Assembly: GCA_946406115.1 (NCBI GenBank)
Contig: OX291542.1
Coordinates: 3,620,959 to 3,684,958 of the forward strand
Source: Apoda limacodes
Taxonomy: Eukaryota > Arthropoda > Insecta > Lepidoptera > Limacodidae
Direction of reading: 5' to 3'
Length of the DNA stretch: 64,000 nucleotides
The position numbers were made by a program, and so were the translations under genes. This document shows, piece by piece, positions 1-11,780 of this stretch; the stretch's first letter is position 1, and every line of letters starts with the position of its first letter. The notes under the pieces were generated by a model, which was not told the DNA's origin, made no database searches, and saw nothing but the letters and a program-made list of their open reading frames with translations.

Positions 1-32
1 TGTATACCTACATCAAGGATTTATCTATTTAC

Positions 33-3000
33 CTGAATGGCTGTCATCGTCCACAACATTATCGTTATGAATTTTGTTGCTGTTATAGCCAGTGTTGCTG
101 TTTATTCCGGTATTACTGTTGTTGTTGTTATTGTCGTTATCATTGCCGTTGCTGTTGTCATTGGCATTCCCGTTATCATTACCATTACCATTCTTGTTTT
201 TATTGCCATTACCATTTCTATTGCCGTTGTCGTTGTCATTGCCATTACCATTATCATTTCCATTACCATTGCCATTATCGTTACCGTTTTTGTTGCCACT
301 TCCGAGTCGGTTATGGTTTCGGCTATCATAGCGATCTCCATGACTACCACGGTGACCCTTTTCTGTAATAAAATAACACAAATCATTATATAAAACAAAC
401 ATATATGGGCACCAAAGAAAAAAAGGTTCTCAAGCACCAAGAAGAGATACCATTCTAAAAAAAATCAATTTCGTTACTAAGCTTTAGGGGCGTTATATGA
501 AATACTTTTCTGTAATATTTCTTTAAAGCCATCTATGTGGTCCACTAGCGCCGCAATTGGATATTTTTTATTTCTTATTCGTAGAAAATGTATTTAAATT
601 TTTTTTATACGATTAGAATGATTATCAATGTTTTTTAGAACGATTAGTAATGTTTACGTGTATTACTGCACTTAAAGTTGAAGCAAATACACAATATCTA
701 CTTACCGAATCTGAAATTAAGAATGCGATATTGGCTAGATTGCGTTAATACGTTGTTTTTGTGCAAATTTTATAGCATTTAAAAGATAGAAAAAAATATG
801 TTATTAAACTTGCTTTTGTCTAGTGCATTACCTTACTAAATCATTTTTATTTATTGTATTTGATGCAATAAAAAATCTGGGAGTAACCATTATTTCAACA
901 CTTGTACAATTTTTTAAAGCGTGTATGAAAGTGATTAAATATTTAGTATAGCTTGTTATCTGTGTGTATGTGCATTGACTCTAAGTTGTAGCAAAAAGTA
1001 AAAAAATGTGACTACAAAATGGTAAAAACTTAAATACCATAGAAAAAAAAAAAAAAGTTTTAAGGCGTCATGATGGCATAAGTTTTTAAATTGTTATTGT
1101 ATATGTTTATTGTTTATGACATTGCGCAATTATTTTAAGTACCATTACATGCATATCGGTGTATGCATCGCTCGCCCCCTAGATTTCGCCCCTAATTCGA
1201 CAGGTATACCCTCGCCCCCTTGAAATTTATGGAGTAAAATATGCCCCGATTGTCAATAAGTTAAAAGTACAGTCAATGTGATGAATAAAATGTCTTGTGG
1301 AATCTGAATCATTGCACGGTAGATTAAACCTTGAATATTTTTTTCAAAAATACGCGCACACTTTTTTTAAACATATGTATATCGTACCTTTGTAAGTTAA
1401 AATAGAAATAAAAAAAAACCGGCCAAGTGCGCGACTGTAAATAGCTTATTATATGTAGATAGTTCTTCCATCTTTATAATCAGTTTTTAGGTACTTTTTT
1501 CTATATTTCTGATTTAAAAACTTGCTTCGCGTCAAATTTCATGATTCTAGGTCAACGGGAAGTACTCCATAGGTTTAGATACAACAATTACTATTTATTG
1601 TGTTGACTAAGAAGCTTGATTCTTTACAAGTGTAAGTAACTCGGTGACAAATACAATTATTCGCTGAGAGCCGTCGTTGTAATCACACAATAAGAAGTGT
1701 TCAAATATCTTCGGTATTTCATCTTGGGTTCCCTTATGTTTGACTATCTTTTTCAACTCCATAAGCTTTTTCTCAAATTTATTCGATCATGTCATCAATA
1801 TACATTTTCAAAAAAGATTTATGTAGAAAAAATATATGGGTCGAGTGGGTACTCCAAAATAATTCAAAAAATATCAGAATTTTACTCTCTCCGCCGCAAC
1901 GTACTAGTGGGATCTATAAAACAGGGCGAGTGGTACCTAAATATAGAAGGCGAGATCTAGGGGGCGAGTGGTGCGTAGACCTGAATATCATTAGCATTAC
2001 AGAAATTAGCTTTCTCGCTTCTATCGCCCTAAAGCAGACGGAAAAGTAAGCAAAAATAAATGTTTAGTTTTTATCAAAGTTTATGCTGTAACTTTGCAGC
2101 AAACATGGAAAAATATGCAACTCGACAATTAAAAGAAACATTTGGCAATGTGCTTCTGCTAAACACGCTTATATTTTGCTACACTTTTGAAATTTTGTAT
2201 AAAATAATTTGATAAATAGTTAACTAAATAAAAACCACTGTATAAGTATATATTCATATATATTAGGGGTTTAAATATGATGTTGCCGCTTTAACGCACT
2301 TTAAATAAAAATTAAACCTGCATAGTGTCCGATTTCAGTGTAAAACTTTTTTCATACGAATACTATATATATCATGCATATACATGACATTATTAAACGG
2401 AAAATTACTATCAAATATTCTGTGACGAGGGTAGATACTTTGATTAAATAAATATAACAACGAGGCAATTTCGTATTTTATATCAACCCTAATATATAGT
2501 AGAAGAAATTTCTAAGTTTTTAATGAAATGGTATAAATATAACAAGTGCAGCAACTTACCAGACCATCCTTGTGCAGCACTGCTGTAACTAACGCAAGCA
2601 ACCTGAAACAAATTGCTAATTTTTAGTCCCTTTAAACCAAATTGTAACATTACTCTTTATACCATTGGACAAAATAGCTGTCTTTAGGCTGTACCTTTCA
2701 TATATCATTAAATATAATCAGTCAGTCAGTCAGTCTGTTCGTCCTTGTTTCCCAGCATCATAACATAATTGATAGACAGATGCTTTGGATATAGGTCAAT
2801 AATTTCTGAGTAATAAAATTATCCAAACCGTACCCGGATTTTTTTTAATACTACTTATTACGCATAAAGATATAAGAACTTACAATGAAAATTATAACGA
2901 TTATTTTGTGACTACAAGTCTACAAACTAAAAGATAACTATATTGTGTGAAACGACAACTTTTCTTCGCAGTTGTTGTCATATCAAGGAAGAGGATAATA

Positions 3001-3069
3001 TCGATAAAATATTATTTTGTCAAATTTTCTCACCAGAAGTGTGATACAGAGGACTGCGATGGTTTTCAT
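33..3069 (-). CDS. Gene A: secreted alternating-Asn repeat peptide, exons 1-3 (last exon outside window)
   Basis: Three exons are read on the minus strand: 3034-3069 (MKTIAVLCITLL), 2560-2602 (VACVSYSSAAQGWS) and 33-362. All have GT-AG borders and intron phases 0 and 1; exon 3 ends in phase 1 at 33. Exons 1 and 2 form a signal peptide ending near SSAA, so the mature chain probably begins QGWS. Exon 3 encodes GSHGDRYDSRNHNRLGS, then about 60 residues with Asn at every second position (partners G, D, K, R, S, A), then a conserved tail with NSNKIHNDN and VVDDDSHSG. In B and C a 20-nt last exon lies 346-360 bp beyond exon 3; here it would fall left of base 1. Exon 3 uses an acceptor 6 nt upstream of that in B and C, adding residues E-K. 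Intron 2 (2.2 kb) holds a TIR element. The function is unknown to me; structure, phase and homology to B-D make the gene model strong. Confidence 0.85.
1162..1977. mobile_element. Non-autonomous TIR element (MITE-like) in intron 2 of gene A
   Basis: Imperfect terminal inverted repeats face each other: GCATCGCTCGCCCCCTAGAT at about 1164-1183 and its complement around 1957-1976 (ATCTAGGGGGCGAGTGGTGC). Further copies of a GGGCGAG / CTCGCCC motif lie just inside each end (about 1211-1220 and 1924-1930). No transposase is encoded. Inside it, about 1418-1640, is a copy of the dispersed repeat with the CGGGAAGTAC box. The superfamily is not determined. Confidence 0.5.
1418..1640 (+). repeat. Dispersed lepidopteran-type repeat, CGGGAAGTAC family, partial
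   Basis: It begins AACCGGCCAAGTGCGCGACTG and contains TTTCATGATTCTAGGTCAAC followed by GGGAAGTACTCCATAGG. The same family occurs at 11780-12140, twice at 12143-13252 and at 57100-57580. It is non-coding and its mechanism of spread is not evident here. Confidence 0.6.
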
Positions 3070-3131
3070 ATTGAGGTAGTTTGTTGCTTTACGAAGTCAC
3101 AAATTTAATAGTTACAATATTTAAAATTGAT

Positions 3132-3252
3132 CTATATATACTTGCACTAAATGCATTTGCACATTGTATTACATTATAACGAATAAAAAATCAGTTTACT
3201 TACTTGCAAACATCTGTTTCAACATATTTTATATTACCTTGTTCCAACTTAC
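3132..3252 (-). promoter_or_regulatory. Gene A core promoter and conserved upstream block
   Basis: A TATA box (TATATATAG on the minus strand, 3132-3140) lies about 65 bp upstream of the gene A start codon, the same spacing as in genes B and C. A block at about 3190-3252 (TTGCAAACATCTGTTTCAAC on the plus strand) recurs upstream of B (18048-18111) and C (31223-31288). Conservation beyond the TATA box suggests shared cis-control or simply common descent; I cannot tell which. Confidence 0.55.
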
Positions 3253-3259
3253 CCTTCAA

Positions 3260-4380
3260 CAATTGTTCATAATTAAAAATATGCCTATACTAATACAATA
3301 ATGGCAAATCATGTGTCATTGGGACACACCTTATTTAAAACTAAAGTAAGTTGTCAAAAGATGTATGTATATATTATACGTTATGGCCTTAAAAAACCGT
3401 CCGACTATTTTATGAAATGCTACAATTTTATGAAATATTACACTGTCTTTTGTCTTTATCGTATTGTGCTCTAGTACGATTAAGGTACAGAAATTATATT
3501 TTATGATATTTCTAAAAAAAGACAATCGTTAAATTGTAAACGAAATTGCAAAATTGTTATATTGTTTACCGCTTTGTTGTGTGCTGTCTATGTATAAATC
3601 ATATGTATAAAATGAATCCACGTTTAAATATGATATGGTGTGAATGTAAAGATGTGCATTGTTTAACTGTTATAAATATATTGCATTTAAATTACTGTTT
3701 CTAAATGATTGTATATATTATTTCTAATTTTTCTACGACTGAAAATGTTAAAATATCGTATTGAATTGAATGTGAATTGTTAATGAATAATTTCAATTAA
3801 ATGTTTAAAATTGTGATAAGATAATAGTTGTAATCGTACGTCTTATGGAGTTCTTTATAGTGATATATTTTCATATTGTATAAATGTGAAATTGAATATT
3901 AAAAAATAAATTGCAGGTCTCGATCTCAAATGATAAATGTTTATTTTATTTATAATAAGCGGAAACTCAGCAATGTAAGTAGACAGACGTGATGCTATAT
4001 CGTTTATCCAATTATTATATCATATTAATAATCGCACATTACAATTTTATTGTAAATTGTAGTTGATTCTGACAGCTGGACAGTCAAGTGTGAGATTTAT
4101 CAAAGTAAAAGTTTATATAGAGAAGAATCGCAGAAAGTTAAAATGTATATAAAACCTGTGTTGCAAATACACTAAATTCAATAAAATATTTAACTGCCAT
4201 ATCATTTCAAGTCAAACACATAACAGTCTGCGGTCAAATAGTTGATTCTTTTTTCAATATTTTATGTCACGGCAAAAAGTATTTATTTGAGATTAAATTC
4301 GAATAAAAAATCATTTTATTCAAATGAGTTTCCAAGACCGACGCCGGCAAATTTTCAAATAAAAACATTTTTAGGCTAAA
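3260..4380. other. AT-rich spacer, no gene seen
   Basis: Upstream of gene A the sequence is AT-rich with many stops in all frames. I see no conserved coding block, RNA gene or clear repeat in this 1.1-kb stretch. Confidence 0.5.
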
Positions 4381-4382
4381 AA

Positions 4383-7300
4383 AACATTAATTGGTAGAGT
4401 TTTGAATTTTGGTGTACATGTTCATTAAGAGGTCCCGTTGAACATACTAAAAGTCCCCATCGATAGCTGTTGCGCTCGCACCGCCATCTTGGAAAATAGG
4501 TACCCTTTTTAAGTTTTTTATCTCGGCAATTATTGTTGATACGAAAAAAGTGTGTATTTAAAAACTATAGATTATAAAATATCCTATAAAAAGGCTTATA
4601 CGTTATACTATTGTATCTCTAGTATTTTAGCTGTAATGCGGCGTTAAAGAGGAAAATAATTTATTTTATTGCTGCCGATATTTCGTTTGTTTTATGTTTA
4701 CTCCAAAATGTTTCAAATATATTTTTTAGATTTATTTCGCAAAACTACCAAGAGATAAAGAGAGAAAGAGAGAGAGTACAACACAGTATATACCTAAATA
4801 ACAAATATTCTATGCACAAACTCTGAAGTTCGTGGTTCATGATACCAAATATAATACATTCTTACAGTATAACTACATTATTGAAGCTTATGGACTAAAT
4901 TGAAGTGAATATTTTTGAATCATACAAATATTGTATTAATGATTAGGAAGAAAAAAAATAAGAACTAAACATACGGTTTAATGCAACAGGATTGTTTGAG
5001 AATATGTCGACATCGACATTTAAATTATTAAATGTATTACAAGCTCTTACTAAATAGGAGTTAAGCCGGTAATTTGTCGAAGCATTGGGCACATGCAAGA
5101 TAGGCCACTTCCTTCTAAGTCTATTTGGTACACACAAGGATACTTTACTGAGAATATCAGGACAGTTTATGGACCCATTAAGAATTTTCGACAAATACAC
5201 TATATCGCTAGTATTACGACGATACTCCAGAGGTAGCAAATGAAATCGTCTACAGCGATCTTCGTATGTATGGTCTATAGTTGACGTCCTGAAAGACAGA
5301 TAACGGAGAAATCGCTTTTGGATGGCTTCAAGGCGATCAATATATACCATGTACTGCGGATTCCAAATTTGAGAAGCATATTCTAAGTGACTTCTAACAT
5401 AGGCGCAGTATAAAATCTTTATAGTCTTGACAGAATGGAATTCCTTTGAACACCTAATAATAAAACCAAGCACTTTAGAAGCCTTAGTCACAACTTGATC
5501 AATATGCTTATCAAATAGCAGTTTGGGGTCGTGAAGCAATCCAAGATCTTTAAAAAATATTCGTTCTAGGGATGGATTGGTGGTTTAAGTAATAAACTGA
5601 TTCAGTACTGTACTTTTTACGAGAGAAAGTAACAATGGCGCATTGAGATACATTAAGATCTAACTTAACAACTTGTTAACTACACAATAAGCAGTCAGTC
5701 TGTCAACATCTTGTTGGAGTGCTAAGACATCGGTGTTCAATTTGATGGCCTTAAGAATTTTCATATCATCCGCAAATAGAAGATATCTAGATGATTTGAA
5801 GCGATATAAGATGCAAACCACCGGAATAAATTACCATGAATTCCATCATCGTAAAGTTTTCGAAGGAGGATAACATGATCCAGCCGGTCAAAAGCCTTAC
5901 TGAAGTCAGTGTAAATTACATCGACAGAGGCTCCATAGTCCATACTTTCGGTAATATAATTATCAGCAAGGATAAGGTTAGAAACAGTTGATTAATTTTT
6001 TAAAAAACCATGCTTGGTTTAAAGGTGAAATACAACTGATTGTAGACTACTCTCCTACTTAACAACGTTTTAGCGAACATACATAGTTTTAAAATTGGCC
6101 TATATTGATCAACAATATTTTTTGGTCCTTTTTTATGAATTGGGCTAACAAAGGCTGATTTCCATATGGACGGCACGCATCTTTCGCTAAGAGAGCGTCT
6201 AAAGAGAAATGTGACAGGCTGTGTGAGTCGGTCCACACAATTAACAATGAACAGCGGCGGTATACCATCGGGTCCTGCTGATTTATTAGTGTCAAGGTTA
6301 TGGAGCAGTTTATTTACTTCCCTGGGGCACACGTGAATGTTGCCGAGATCGTCGATGTTCGTGGATGTACCACCGACATTGGTGGTAGCTGATGCAGAGC
6401 TGTTCAAGAAGTTGGAGTGAAAATAGTCGGCAAAGAGTTCGCAAATGGTTTCCCCGAGTCGGCAGCAACGTTACCCCAAAATATAGTAGATGGCAAAGCA
6501 TTAGATTTACTTTTGATTTTGACATACGACCAGAAGGCTCTAGGGTTATCGCGAATAGAGTTCTCGATATTAGATATATAGTCAGCGTCACAATTATATA
6601 CACTGAGACCACTCTAAACTGGTTTCTATTTTAAGCACTTGCTAATAGTACCTTGCGACTGCGAGTGACTGTTGGGTGACAGATTCGATGACCACATCAA
6701 TATGAGAGATCTAATAAGAGCAGGGATGAGATCTAGTTGTGGTAAGCTGATTTTTTTAAGAGCTTTCTTGATTTTGTCCCAGTTTATCATAGTCTTTGTC
6801 GCAGTGGCTTCGTAGTCCTGGGGCCCAAGGGACAATATAACCAAGAGATTGTTAGAGCAAAGTTCATCCAGCACTTCTACGAAGCGCAAACTTAGGCTTA
6901 TGTTCTGTATTAACGCTATGTCGAGCATGTCCAGTCTATGGTAGTTAATAAGGGCGTAGTTAGTAGCAGTCATAATGTTAAAATTGAGTTTGTTTTTCAG
7001 TCTGCCGCGAAACTTGCCTTGGTTCTACGCAGGATAGGAGGTTTTTATCGGAATGAAACGCGATGATGATCGGCTGATGGCTGGTCGGTCTAGCCTATTG
7101 GCTATTCTTACTTATCAAGCGTACCCGAAAGACGTTCCGCCCTGCTATACACATCATGTCGCATAATGCATCTGCCCCTTTATTATCTCACCCCTTTTCT
7201 CTCTCTCTCTCTCTCTCTTTCTTACCATCGCTGTCGGTCTTTCTATCTCTAGGTAGTGCCATGGAATAAGTTTTTGAAGACATATATGAATAATTTAGGA

Positions 7301-7627
7301 GTAAACAGGAACAAAAAATATCAATATATTGATAGCAAATATATAAAAAAAAATCTTTTCAATGTCAGATTACAGCTAAAGTATTAGAGATACATAATAT
7401 TATATCTTAGCTTTTTTATAGGAAATTTAATAAGTTACAGTATTTGCATACACGATTTTATCGTATTAATAATTATTGCCGAGATATAAGCAAAAAACTA
7501 AAAAAGGGTACCTTTTTTCCAAGATGGCGGCGCAAGCGCAAAAGGTATCGATGGGGACTTTTAGTATGTGTAATGAGAAGTTGTAATGAACATGTTCACA
7601 AAAATTCAAAACTCTACTAATTAATGT
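4383..7627. mobile_element. Long-inverted-arm (foldback-like) structure enclosing a LINE fragment
   Basis: The left arm (about 4383-4779) and the reverse complement of the right arm (about 7199-7627) match over roughly 400 bp with small indels. Shared landmarks in order are AACATTAATT, GTAGAGTTTTGAATTTT, CATACTAAAAGTCCCCATCGA, CGCCATCTTGG, GGTACCCTTTTT, ATCTCGGCAAT, and a GA-rich inner edge. By eye identity is about 80-85 percent. Between the arms lies a decayed LINE on the minus strand. It could be a foldback transposon that took in a LINE, or two copies of one repeat inserted head-to-head. Confidence 0.6.
4943..7085 (-). pseudogene. Decayed non-LTR retrotransposon (endonuclease end + reverse transcriptase)
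   Basis: Read on the minus strand the pieces are in LINE order. The end of an AP-endonuclease-like domain (around 6880-7085, with HRLDMLDIAL) comes first. An RT N-terminal block follows at 6000-6407 (NKSAGPDGIPPLF, then PIHKKGPKNIVDQYRPI), then a YTDFSKAFDRLDH block at 5761-5943. A FADD box at about 5765-5776 sits in another frame, and the thumb/C-terminal region is at 4943-5539 (HLEYASQIWNPQ, RLEAIQKRFLRYL). Frames shift at several points, and the stretch between SYIA and LFADD that should hold the GVPQGS motif is missing, so it cannot make active enzyme. It resembles Jockey/CR1-type LINEs; the clade is inference. Confidence 0.8.
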
Positions 7628-7639
7628 TGTTTCATTTTC

Positions 7640-8364
7640 TAATTTGACTGGACTACAATGCAAGTGGGCACATAACACAAACATGTACTCTGTATCACTG
7701 CTAAATGAATTGTCACTAGTTTATTTTTCAAACACTTCGATAACACAAGAAAATTATTAGTTTAGTTCGTAAAATATTCGATATTAATTTTGGCGCGAAA
7801 TCCAGTTATTCCTACTGCACATAGGCCAAGCATCAACCAATCAAGGCTCGAAACAGATTATGCCGCCACAGGTTAAATATATATTGCTACTAATATACTG
7901 TATATTGTGACAATTTTTTCTGACCCGCTGGTAAAAAAATTAAAAATACAGACGTTGTATTGAAATGGTGTAAACTTACAACGATACTAGAGCCAAATAC
8001 CTAAGGTCAGAGGGTCAGAAAAGTTTGTTGCACTGCACTATAATGTAAAAAAAAATAATTAAAGCATCGCCATACAAAAACATTTTTTTTTTCTTCTCTC
8101 ATATCGTAAAATAAGAATTATAAACTTCATAACTAGTTTATATTGACAGAATTTACAAATACAATACCATAATTTAAAAATACAATCATATTATAACAAT
8201 ATTTCTCTAACAAAATAATGTTATAATACAATCAGTACGATACAAGACAAAAATCCAATCAGATTCCATTGTTTTTTTTTATGGGCGGGGCGCCTACTTA
8301 AGCCCATGCGCGGTCATTTGCAGGGTGATGGCTTCAATCATACGTTTTGTGCTGAATTTCATGG
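7640..8364. other. AT-rich spacer, no gene seen
   Basis: No open coding block with recognisable motifs occurs here. A GGGCGGGGCGCCTACTTAAGC patch at about 8283-8303 is unusually GC-rich for the area but is not interpretable. Confidence 0.4.
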
Positions 8365-9612
8365 TTTTTTTTTTATTTTTGCTAAATAATGTCCGATAGT
8401 ATTGAATGTGTGGAAAGTATTACCCAGCCGATATTTTAGATGTGGCGACGGAAATGACTCATAATTAATCTATTACGAGGAAAGTCGAAAAATATATAAT
8501 ATCATTCTCTTATTTTAGAAGTTACTACTTACACACACACACACACATTTTACCACTTTGGAAGTGCCTCTCGCGCAAACTATAGAGTTTAGAAAGAAAT
8601 GATATTAGAACCCTCAATATCATTTTTGAAGACCTATCCATAGATACCCCAATAAAATAATAAAAATATTTGAGTTTCAGTTCTAAGTATGGTAACCCCA
8701 AAAATTTATTGTTTTTTTTTTCTATTTTTGTGTGAAAATCTTAATGCGGTTCACAGAATACATCTACTTACCAAGTTTCAACAGTATAGTTCTTATAGTT
8801 TCGAAAAAAGTTGGTGTGACATACGGACGGACAGACAGACAGACATGACGAATCTATAAGGGTTCCGTTTTTTTCCATTTGGCTACGGAACCCTAAAAAT
8901 GTAATTTTCGCAAAAAAAAAATTTTTTTATTTGGTTTGCAGTAAAATTTTGATTTTTTAAATATTATTTTTTTGTTAGGAATTTAAAGTTAGTCCTCTTA
9001 AATATATTTAATATTATATTATTTAATATATAATTATATTTAAAATATAAATTCGATAGTTCTCTTGAGGATACTTGTTAAAATTTGAGATATATAATAC
9101 ATGAAGATTATTATTGCGTCTTTAAAAAAAACTGTTTTTAGCGATTAAAACAAACTGCTGCGCGCTGGACCGATTTTGCTCAAACTCTTTTCAGATCTAA
9201 GTCATGACGTGGCGTATCGATTGATGACTCACGCACGCAAACACACACACACACACACACGCACACACACTAATCACACACACAGAGATCACTCTAAAAT
9301 GATGGCAAACGGTTCTCTAGGTCTCAAAACGTCAATTTAGTAATTTCTATTTCCGGACTTATAATAATAACTTCTCTCGAGAGAAAAAGAAAATCATTCA
9401 TTGTTATTTTGACATGGAATGTTCCTTTTAAGGGTTCTGTACCCAGAGGGTGCCAACAGAGCCCTATTACTAAGCCGATGATGTCTGTCTGTCCGTCTGA
9501 AACTCATTTTTGTTGTTTTTGCTTACAATACAATTTTAAACTTGCAGTGAAAAATAGTGTTAACTATAAAGTATAACAATAAATAATAAAAATTGTGGAA
9601 TTTGTAGTTTCT
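8365..9612 (+). repeat. 1.25-kb repeat, copy 1 (near-identical to 13920-15168)
   Basis: From ATTTTTGCTAAATAATGTCC to GGAATTTGTAGTTTCT this block reappears at 13920-15168 in the same orientation with only scattered differences (for example GATATTAGAACC here against GATATGATATGAACC there). It contains CA microsatellites (about 8530-8547 and 9238-9262), a GGACGGACAGACAGACAGAC run, and a GGGTTCCG...CGGAACCCTA end typical of lepidopteran dispersed repeats. No coding content is seen. Confidence 0.85.
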
Positions 9613-9930
9613 TTAAGTATTCTCCTATGTTCGCGTATTGCCCATTATGATTTTTATTTAAATAATTACGAAATTGAAAGAAACGGAAAAATGTTCCCCT
9701 AGTTTTATTAGGAATTCCAAACCTATATAGTAACTGGAAACTGATATAAAGTCATGTAAAATAAATGATGATACTTAAGTACTTTACGGATACCGCTAAA
9801 GTATTGCATGTAATTGTGTCATGCATGAACTGGAGAATTTTCAGGAAACAGTGTTTTTATTATGGAGGCAGACCTAAAAAAACCGTGTTGTTAATGCAAA
9901 CATGTACTGTTTTTTTTATCAGGACTTGGA

Positions 9931-10066
9931 ATAATCATTACCGCTGTCATTACAATTACTATTGACATTACCATTACTATCACCATCGTCATTGCCATTT
10001 TAACATTGCCATTGTTATTACGATCACTATCGTCATTGTCATTACCATAAGCATTGCCAGTACCAT
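9931..10066 (-). pseudogene. Possible frameshifted relic of an alternating-Asn exon 3
   Basis: On the minus strand the text reads GNDNDDSDRNNNGNV, then after a one-base shift NGNDDGDSNGNVNSNCNDSGND. Asn falls at alternate positions as in exon 3 of genes A-C. No signal-peptide exon, QGWS exon or Gly-Trp exon is visible nearby. It may be a dead fifth copy or a simple (ATTACC)-like repeat that happens to translate this way. Confidence 0.4.
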
Positions 10067-10184
10067 ACCATACCATGATACAATATGAGATATTTGTATG
10101 GTATTGGTGTAGTACTCTTACAATGATTTGTGTGGAGCACCATTACTTTTATACATTAAAAACTTCCAGTTCTTTATGATAATT

Positions 10185-10262
10185 CATGTGGGATATGATC
10201 GCAGGACCTCTAGTGTTACACATACCATATTTAACCTCTGAGCCAGTTGAATAGTAGGTTGC
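10185..10262 (-). repeat. tRNA-derived SINE head, degraded
   Basis: The minus strand has a TGGCTCAGAGGTT box (A-box-like) followed by GGTCCTGCGATCATATCCC (B-box-like, altered), as in tRNA-derived SINEs. It cannot fold into a proper tRNA by inspection. Confidence 0.45.
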
Positions 10263-10881
10263 CAAAAATTAAGGTATAAACTGTGAATAATATGAACACT
10301 CCATTACAACTGTTCATGATAATTCTTAAGGACAGGATATATAAAATGGAGGGGTGTAAAATGGGTCTAAAGAACGTACAACATGACGAAACGGCACTAC
10401 ATTACGGAACATTTACACACATTAAGGAAGCTTCTTGTTAATATCACATTATGATACTTTGTAACTAAATTATATAGTTAAATTAATAAGATATTCATTT
10501 TTTATTCACAGTTTCTTACCAAATTTTATCCGTAGGAGACCCTGTTTATTGTAGAAATATCAGTACGTAATAGTAAATTATCAAGACGTCGTCATAAAAG
10601 TTTACCCATAATTTAACGTTACAAGGTATACATTTATGACAAACTAAATAATATACAGGAACAGGGCCAGCGTTATGATAAACTATTACTATTACTGAAA
10701 AATCCGCTGTGGGACCTATAATTAATTACGATACTGATGCAACTGAACATCGTAATGACATTTTTGCATGAGGCGAAATTGCCATTTTTCTCTGTGAAAA
10801 AGCGGTTTTACAAGTTTAGGATGAATGTGAATTTTAGTAATTTACTGTCTTTTAATATTTTGGACGACTTGATTTTTAAAA

Positions 10882-11000
10882 TATAGTATAAGTATTAAAC
10901 ATAATGTTTTACGGGGTTCTTATCGTGACTAGCCGAGGAAATGAGCTCCAGAAATTTCATTTCGGTACGAACCCCGTAAAACATAACCTTTTATAGTATA
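10882..11000. mobile_element. Short hairpin MITE-like palindrome
   Basis: ATGTTTTACGGGGTTC at about 10904-10919 is matched by GAACCCCGTAAAACAT at 10969-10984. Similarity extends outward to TATAGTATA at both ends, giving arms of about 35 bp around a ~50-bp loop. It is a compact non-coding inverted repeat, probably a miniature DNA transposon. Confidence 0.5.
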
Positions 11001-11780
11001 ATATTCCCACATTTTATTTTATTTCTACATAACATAAAATCAAATGATCTGCTAACTTCCACCAGGAGTCAATATTTCTACAGGCTTTGCTTACAGTCAA
11101 TACCTATTAGGAATTGTATTTTCACAACTAATATACAAACAATAATAATAATAATAACTGCATCGATTGCACAAGCAATATTTTCAAAAAGATCGGGTAA
11201 TATATGGTATTAATAATAGAAATTGTTATTTTGATGATATACATGTATGGGTATGTATCCAGCCGAAGCACAGTTTTAAACATGTGAAAAATAAAAATAA
11301 AAACCCGACTACGGATTAAAAAAATAAAAGGTAATCTTAGTAACTGAAAAGCAAAAAAAACAATTTGGCGCCAAATATCCGCCATTTTGATTTCCAATAA
11401 TTTTAATATAGCCTAGTTTTAGTTCTAGTAAGACACTCTTGTGGTTAAGACGAATTTAACTACGTATAATTTATCAAAATCGGTTTCCAAATCGATGAAT
11501 TGTGCAATCCACAACTTATCATCCCCCCGACCGACGTCGGCACGGTCGAAAAACTATTGTTAGGCGGCCTTGGCACGAATTAATGGCCCCAGACGACGAT
11601 CTCGCTATCCGGATAGCGCACTCAACTAGCTGTCGCCATATATGGGTAGTCGGGTGGTGTCCATCCAGTCATACATTTGGTCCGCGGTGCCACGACTCTC
11701 TTGAGGTTGTCACATTTTTTAAAGACGATGACTGATTGTATAAATGAGATAATACTTAGGCTGTAGCAATGAGTAGTCTG
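11000..11780. other. Spacer with a GC-richer 230-bp patch, no gene recognised
   Basis: The patch at 11502-11735 is GC-rich against its surroundings and open in one plus frame for 77 codons. It has no recognisable domain and no splice or codon support. The rest is AT-rich non-coding sequence. Confidence 0.35.

Noticed and set aside
37..440. Long hydrophobic or Leu/Val/Ile-rich frames opposite and overlapping exon 3 of gene A (and the same at 16466-16933, 29725-30215, 53835-54173)
   Set aside because: They are antisense or off-frame readings of the Asn-repeat codons. The spliced minus-strand (A-C) or plus-strand (D) frame has conserved splice sites and paralogs; these do not.
8525..9262. CA dinucleotide runs and GACA runs as regulatory elements
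   Set aside because: Ordinary microsatellites inside a duplicated repeat.
11502..11735. 77-codon plus-strand frame in a GC-richer patch
   Set aside because: No domain, no paralog in the window and no splice context; insufficient to call a gene.
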